Assembly (NCBI RefSeq): GCF_022965805.1
Contig: NC_133103.1
Location: 31,373,635-31,437,634, forward strand
Reading direction: 5' to 3'
From: Primulina eburnea
Taxonomy: Eukaryota > Streptophyta > Magnoliopsida > Lamiales > Gesneriaceae
Length of the DNA: 64,000 nt
The first letter of the stretch is position 1. Every line of letters begins with the position of its first letter. The position numbers were made by a program, and so were the translations under genes. Positions 58,466 through 64,000 of this stretch are shown one piece after another. The notes beneath the pieces are model-generated. The model was given only the letters and a program-made list of their open reading frames with translations, searched no databases and had not been told where the DNA came from.

Positions 58466-61400
58466 TGTAACGCCCCGAATATTTTAAGGTCCATGCGAAC
58501 CCATGCATACAATTTATTAAATTCCTTTGTATTTTGATTCATTGTTTTAATTGTATGAATTAATTATGTTGTGCATTTTGACATGTTTAAAATATATTTT
58601 TCTTCATTGCTGCATTAAAATGTATTTTAAAAAGGTTATTCGAGTTGCGATCGAGGAACGAGGACCGAAGGCTGAAAATGTAAAATGTTTTTATTAAATA
58701 ATTATTTTTAATTATTTAAAAGATAGTCGATGCATTTTAGTATTTTTGAAAATAAAGGGGGTTTTGAGGTGATTTTATACGCCGGGATGTAAATTTTATC
58801 GGTGTTGGTTTTTCAACTAAAATACGAGCTTTTTGGCAACCCGGCTAATAAATCCACATTTTTAATTAAATAAATACTTTGTTATTATTTTATTTAAATC
58901 CTAATTTAACTAATGAGCTTAATTTTACGGCTTGATAGGCCTAAAGCCCATTAGCAATTAAATTAGTATTTAAAGTGCTAATTAAATCAAAACCCTACAC
59001 TTGGTCCTACAACAATCGGCCACCCTATATTGAATTCTGAAAACACTCTCCCCAAGTGCACACCACTCTCACGACACACCACACAAAGATTCAGTAGGTT
59101 TTTTCGAAAGTTTTAAGAGGAAAACAAGCCTCGATTCGATCCGTTCTTCGTCATCAACGAACTTTCGTGCGTATATAACGCAAAGGCACGCCATATTTCT
59201 TCCTTTTCTCATCTTTCACACCATAGTATTTATTTAAAATTGGATTGCATGAAAAATAAGTTACACTTGGATGTATTTTCGTTTTTATGGAAACATGAAT
59301 TTTAAAGCATGTTGTTTTGATCCAAAATCATGATACAAGTGTTCATGAAGGGGCTGCCATGTATAGGGTTAAAAATGGGCATGATTTTACACGTTTTAAA
59401 GGGTCTAGACACACACAAAACACTGCACATGATAAGGAATAAAAGCTGGGACCAAGTTGCTGTCATGGTGGTTGGAGGAGTTCGATTTTGGTCTTGAGGG
59501 CCTGTCTTGGGTTCGGCTTGGGACAAGGGCTAGCTAGGTACGTGGTTGAGTCAAGGATAGAGTCCTAGCCACGCTAGGATTCGAGACCAGGGGCTGGGGA
59601 GGAGTCCTAGCAAGCTAGGACTCCCACTCGAGAGCATCATGAGAGGCGCAGGTAGTGCTGCAATTTTCGAAGGGTTAGGGGCTTGGCTGGGATGGTTCAT
59701 GCGATGGCTAAGGTGGTCCAGACGAGGGCTCAGGGCAGTCCAAGGTAGGTCAGGGAGGCTAGGGCTCGATGGTGGCTGCTGCAAGGAGTCCTACGCAAAG
59801 TAGGACTCTTGCGCTCATAAGGGGACGCGCAGGTGCTGTCCATGTACAGCACCTTGCTGCTTGGTTCAGGGGCTCGGGCTTGGGGTGGCTTGGGTCTGGG
59901 ACTGGTCTAGGGTCAGTAAGGGTCGAGAGGGATCGGTGGTTAAGGGCTGGAAGTGTCCTAGACAAGGTAGGAGTCCTAACACTAAAAGGAGACTCACGCA
60001 CATACACTCATGTAATTGGGTCTATTGTCCAGCAGGGTTTGGGCTAGCCAAGGCTAGGTTTATGGGCTTGGGCATGGTCAGTAGGGTCTCTAAATGGGTT
60101 GGCTAGGTTTTGGTTCAAGGTGGCTCGGGCTTGGCTCTAGTAAATTGGGAGATGGCTCGGTGGGTTCGTTAGGGTGTAAATTTCAAAAATTATAAGGTTA
60201 AAATTGATTCCATGGGTCAAAGGGGGTGGATCATGACTTAGAAGGGTAGAATAAATCACAAAAATGTTATGTTAAAAATTTGAGATCAAAATAATGAGTT
60301 TTGGATTTATTCGGGATTTAATCGCCGCACGAAACGCTAATTAACGAGTTAATTGAAAAGTCTAGTTTAAGCTTTATAAAATTATGAAAAATTACGTTTA
60401 AGCTTAAATAATTATTATAAGTCTAAGTTTTTTTAATTTGAGAATTTTATATGAAAGTTTGGTTTAATTCGAGATTAAAACGCATGAATACGTCACATTT
60501 AAAGATTAAATTAAAAGTCATCGAATTATGCTAAATAAAATTATGGAAAAATTCATGTAAGCGTAAATAATTATTTGGGACATGTTAGAGTCATGAAATC
60601 CAGAAAAATTCGAAAATGCAAATTGTCGAGTCCAGGGGTAAAATGGTTTTTTTACACCGGGAAATTAGCAAATGTCATGGCAGTGCCCGAAATGCTGTTT
60701 TTATGATATTACGGTTATTTTTAAATGTTTATGAAATGTTCATGATTAAATTATGATTTTTAAATGTCTATTTGATATTATGATTGAGTGAATACATTTA
60801 AAATACATGTTGCATGATTGGTTTCAAAATGAAAATGTAAATATTATTCACGATTTTTATAAAGTGATGTGATTGAAAAATTTTGAAGGAAATGAAGTGA
60901 TTGTGACTAATTCGTTAATGGTGGCGACGTCGTGAGGGTTATGGTCCTAGTGGGAGCCCGACGATCGTGTTTCCGTCATTGCGAATATGAGATTATGAGA
61001 TTTGAGGTAAGAATGGGAATATCGTGAGGGGAGAAGGCCCCAGAGGGAGCCCATTTATGGGAAAAGTCCCCAGAGGGAGCCTCGATGATCGTATTTTCAT
61101 TCGATCATGTTAGGCCAAGGCTCAGTTGACCGGTGAGAGTGTCGCTGATGTCCCCGCCGCCCAGTACTGTGGTTTTATGTAGATGGATCCATCGTCATGT
61201 CATGTCATGTTGAGGAAAGTCACAATTAACGATCTGAATTCAACTAAAGATAAAGGAAAATGTTTATGATCATGTTAAATGTTTATGACTTTTATCATGA
61301 TTATGAGTGGCTTTTGAGAGGTTATAGTATGGGCTATACTTTTCCAATGTTATTTTTAGATTTAGGAAAATGTTAGTTGGTTGTTTATTTTAAAATGATG

Positions 61401-61500
61401 TCAAAAATATTTTATGAAATTTTATGGTTCGGCCGAATGCTATGTGAGGTTTAAAAAAAAAATCTAGTACTCTTAAGATATAAAAAGGGCAGACGTTTCA
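58466..61500 (+). mobile_element. Solo LTR F, 3.0 kb (GGAGG duplication)
   Basis: TGTAACGCCCCG to GCAGACGTTTCA, flanked by GGAGG at 58461-58465 and 61501-61505. There is no coding region; open frames inside 59300-60100 have no recognisable domain and reflect GC-rich repeat sequence. A repeated segment with AGTCCTAGC/GCTAGGACT hairpins lies at 59556-59985. The block 61149-61194 is similar to A's LTR at 2872-2925. Termini suggest a Ty3/gypsy family with unusually long LTRs. Confidence 0.88.
59556..59985. repeat. Hairpin units in solo LTR F
   Basis: Four inverted pairs: AGTCCTAGC/GCTAGGATT (about 59560-59582), GGAGTCCTAGC/GCTAGGACTCC (about 59610-59633, 11-bp arms and a two-base centre), GGAGTCCTAC/GTAGGACTC (about 59786-59808), and a looser pair at 59953-59985. 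Each of the last three precedes a GAGAGGCGCAGG-like or GGGACGCGCAGG-like word. Confidence 0.75.
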
Positions 61501-61596
61501 GGAGGAAATCGAGGTGGCTGTTGAATAAGGTTTCGAAACAGCTGCTGATGGAGGCGAGGGGTGAGAGTAGGTTTGAATTGGAATTGTAATTTCTAA
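61501..61596 (-). repeat. 5' LTR of element B, last piece
   Basis: GGAGGAAATCGAGGTGGCTG to about 61590 matches 29763-29850 of B's 3' LTR. The outer 540 bp or so of the LTR is missing where copia element G begins. Confidence 0.75.
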
Positions 61597-62607
61597 GTTT
61601 GACAAATTAAGCGTGAAAAGATTGAAGAAATGATCAAGACAACTGAAGATAACTGACCTAAAGATGTGTAACTGATAGTTTCCCGAACTGAAGATTAATA
61701 CGCAAATTATTAAAGGCAACTGAACTGTTCAAAGCTAACTGAATCTTTATAGTCAACTGGACGATCAGTTAAGACTTATCAGTTACACAACAATCAGTTA
61801 ATTCTATCGGCTATAAAGAGTCAACTGATAAATCAGCTTGGCATGTCATCGGTTAAAGAGCGTAGCCAACAACCGACAAATTGTACAAGAGTAGACTGCA
61901 ACTTATAGTTGTAACTTCGCATTTCAGAAAAACTACATTGTACGATTGTCAGAAGAATGTTGACGTGTCTAATGAATATAAAGATTCAAATGTATTCATT
62001 ATTATCGTTGGTAGCAAAGCCTATAAATATCCAAGAAGATCATCTGAGAAAAACACTCGAAGCACGTACATCCATTCTTGAGTTAAACAGTTTGTAAATA
62101 TTAGTTACAAGAATCTCACACTCATTATATTTATCCATTGCTTTTAGGATATATTTTGAGCTTAAGCACAAACATTCATTGTTGTAATATTCGATCTTTT
62201 AAAGATCAGTTGTGCTTAGAAACTACGTTAGTTGAGTACTGATAAAATTGTATTGATACTAAGAGTTTCAGTTTGTCCAAACTGAAGTGGGTTATTACAG
62301 TTGATGTAATTAATCAAAGTATTTTAGTTAATATTATGCATATCCTTGATATAGAAGAGATGACATAGGAGCGTTTGAAGTCTCCGAACATCCACAAATC
62401 TTGCGTTCTTTATTCTCAGTTTTTATTTTATGTGTCATCCAGTTTATTTCCGCACTTTCGTTAGTTAACTGATTTACATTGACAACAAGATTATCGAATT
62501 CAGTTTATCACTAAACTGATTCATCCTTTGACAAGTTGTGAAAATTGTCAAGTGTTTATTCAACCCCCATTCTAAATACTTTATCACACCAAACTGATCT
62601 TAAAAAA

Positions 62608-62619
62608 TGGTATTAGAGC
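62608..62619 (+). other. Primer-binding site of copia element G
   Basis: TGGTATTAGAGC, one mismatch from the initiator methionine tRNA complement. Confidence 0.75.
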
Positions 62620-62665
62620 GGTTGAATCTTGTTCCTGAATATTTCCATCTTTACATCTGAATACC

Positions 62666-64000
62666 ATGTCTTCCTTAAACAAAATTCCAATGTTTCCTAG
62701 AGAAGAATTCGACAATTGGAAATAAGAATGCATGCTCACTTAGCTGCACAAAACGATGATATTTGGTCATAACTGACGTGCCAATTAAAATATTGAAAGT
62801 AAACACTGTTGTTGCCATAACTGATGGTGCATCTCATTGGATCGACAAACCACGTGAAGAGTGGACAGTAGAAGATAAAAGGAAAGCCAATCTTGATAAG
62901 GTGGCTAAAGATATTTTGTACAAGACCTTGGATAAAATTACTTCAGCAAGATAAAGATGTGTAAAACTGCAAAAGAGATCTGAGAGAAGTTGATTCAGCT
63001 ATGCGAAGGCAATGAGCAAAAAAAGAAAATAAAATCTTAGTTGCTATTCAGAAGTTTGACAACATTAAAATGAAGACTGGAGAGTCCATGAATAAGTACG
63101 ATGAGAGATTCAGCGGCATTATAAATGAACTGAATGAAGTTGGAAAAGTGTATTCAAACAAATAAGTTGCGTTGAAGGTGGTTAGATGTCTTCCGAAGAA
63201 ATTGGATGTCAAGACCATGGCTATGAGAGAGTCAAAGGACCTGAATAAGGTTGAATTACATAATTTTTTTGGTGATCTCAAAGCCTATGAGTTTGAACTG
63301 AAAACAAGAGAAAGAAAGTCTTCTACACCACAAATCACAACTGCCCTTAGTGCTATCATACTGGAACCAACTGGTTCAGTTGAGAAAACAAAAGATCAGC
63401 TGAGTAATGACACCATATAATTATTTGTGAAGAAATTTGGTAAATTCATGAGAAGAACCAAGGTTCATCCAGAGGCAGTATCAGAAAAACAACTCTAAGG
63501 AAGAACCAAATTCTTGCTATAATTGTGGCAAGCCAAGACACTTTATTGCTGACTGTCCTAAACCGAAGAATGACGGTAGATATTCAAATGAAAAAGGGAA
63601 GAGATCAGTTGAATACAAAAGAAGAGATATGAATGATAAGAGATCATTCAAGAAGAAGGATGAAGTCATGCTAGCTGAAGAAAGCAAATCAAAATAAGCA
63701 GAGACTGATAGTGAAGAGTCTGAGGCTGAGAGCTCGAGCAGTTCTAGCAATGATGATGAAGAATTTAAATGCTTAATGGCAGATGACGCAGAAGGAGTGA
63801 ACAAGTGAACATGCATTTGACTTCAGCTCTACTTATTTCACAAGTGAAGAACTCATTCCCACACTAATGACATGGTAAATGAGTATCACAAACTTTCTCG
63901 CTCATTTGAAAAAGCCAAAGCTGAGCAAACTGATCCCAAAGACAACAAAACTTAATGGGATGAGTGAGTTGAATTGTTGAGTCTGAAAATGGAGACTGCA
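62666..64000 (+). pseudogene. Copia element G gag
   Basis: Starts MSSLNKIPMFPREEFDNWK, then a stop. In shifting frames it reads ITDGASHWIDKPREEWTVED, CKTAKEI, IQKFDNIKMKTGESMNKYDE, KLDVKTMAMRESKDLNKVEL and SLFVKKFGKFMRR-like sequence, then the zinc knuckle CYNCGKPRHFIADC (CCHC intact, glycine before the histidine changed to arginine) at 63515-63556. A lysine/serine/acid-rich tail follows, with SEELIPTLMT-like sequence near 63845. The long gag is of the copia type common in dicots. Confidence 0.85.

Larger units (their letters stand above)
61597..64000 (+). mobile_element. Ty1/copia element G, 5' end, cut by the window edge
   Basis: An LTR-like region (about 61597-62600) is followed by a primer-binding site and a gag with multiple stops and frameshifts; protease onward lies beyond the window. 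The left LTR edge is approximate because I could not find a clean TG with a target duplication. Its LTR shares blocks with the copia remnant at 4861-6050. Confidence 0.75.

Noticed and set aside
59302..60106. Several open reading frames of 70-90 codons on both strands
   Set aside because: They overlap each other in different frames, lack recognisable domains, and reflect a GC-rich repeated part of solo LTR F.

Overview
This is nuclear DNA from a eudicot plant. The window holds one intact host gene, a five-exon gene for a UBC32-like ubiquitin-conjugating E2 (8520-10527, + strand). Almost everything else is nested LTR retrotransposons: Ty3/gypsy chromoviruses with C-terminal chromodomains, and Ty1/copia. 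The gag and pol sequences remind me of elements from Lamiales such as Gesneriaceae, but that is an impression from memory and not a demonstrated assignment. I saw no rRNA, tRNA gene, CRISPR array or bacterial signature.

Layout. 1-4860: 5' end of a decayed gypsy element (A, minus strand; protease, intron, gag, PBS, LTR). 4861-6050: copia LTR remnant. 6937-7642: a MITE-like inverted-repeat element with a TA duplication. 8371-10527: TATA box and the E2 gene. From about 11590 to 61596 there is one nest anchored by an old minus-strand gypsy element (B). Inside it lie a 5'-truncated plus-strand gypsy element (C, 11590-12032 and 22141-26255), split by a complete copia element (H, 12033-22140, duplication CCAAG) that is itself split by a solo LTR (14859-15894, TTGGT); a solo LTR (27067-29224, ACCGT) in B's 3' LTR; a young complete gypsy element (P, 33296-41798, ACCTC) in B's gag; a non-coding LARD-like element (E, 42808-57878) in B's 5' LTR; a complete gypsy element (D, 43470-53066, CTAGT) inside E; and a 3.0-kb solo LTR (F, 58466-61500, GGAGG). 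61597-64000 is the 5' end of another copia element (G).

Every annotated gag/pol copy has stops, frameshifts, deletions or active-site changes, so none looks autonomous. P is closest: it has a full-length RT-RNaseH-integrase-chromodomain ORF, but one in-frame UAG and a protease active site changed from DTG to DTW.

The least-explained signal is structural. Arrays of short inverted repeats occur in the LTRs or leaders of several unrelated families here. In three related LTRs (14859-15894, 27067-29224 and both LTRs of P) an array of short palindromes or hairpins lies directly upstream of the apparent TATA box, and the palindrome sequence differs completely between the LTRs while the position is kept. 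In the C, D and E LTRs a separate hairpin module shows paired, compensatory changes between copies. A conserved GT-AG intron between gag and protease, and a possible second intron in the leader, are also visible in the A/D family.
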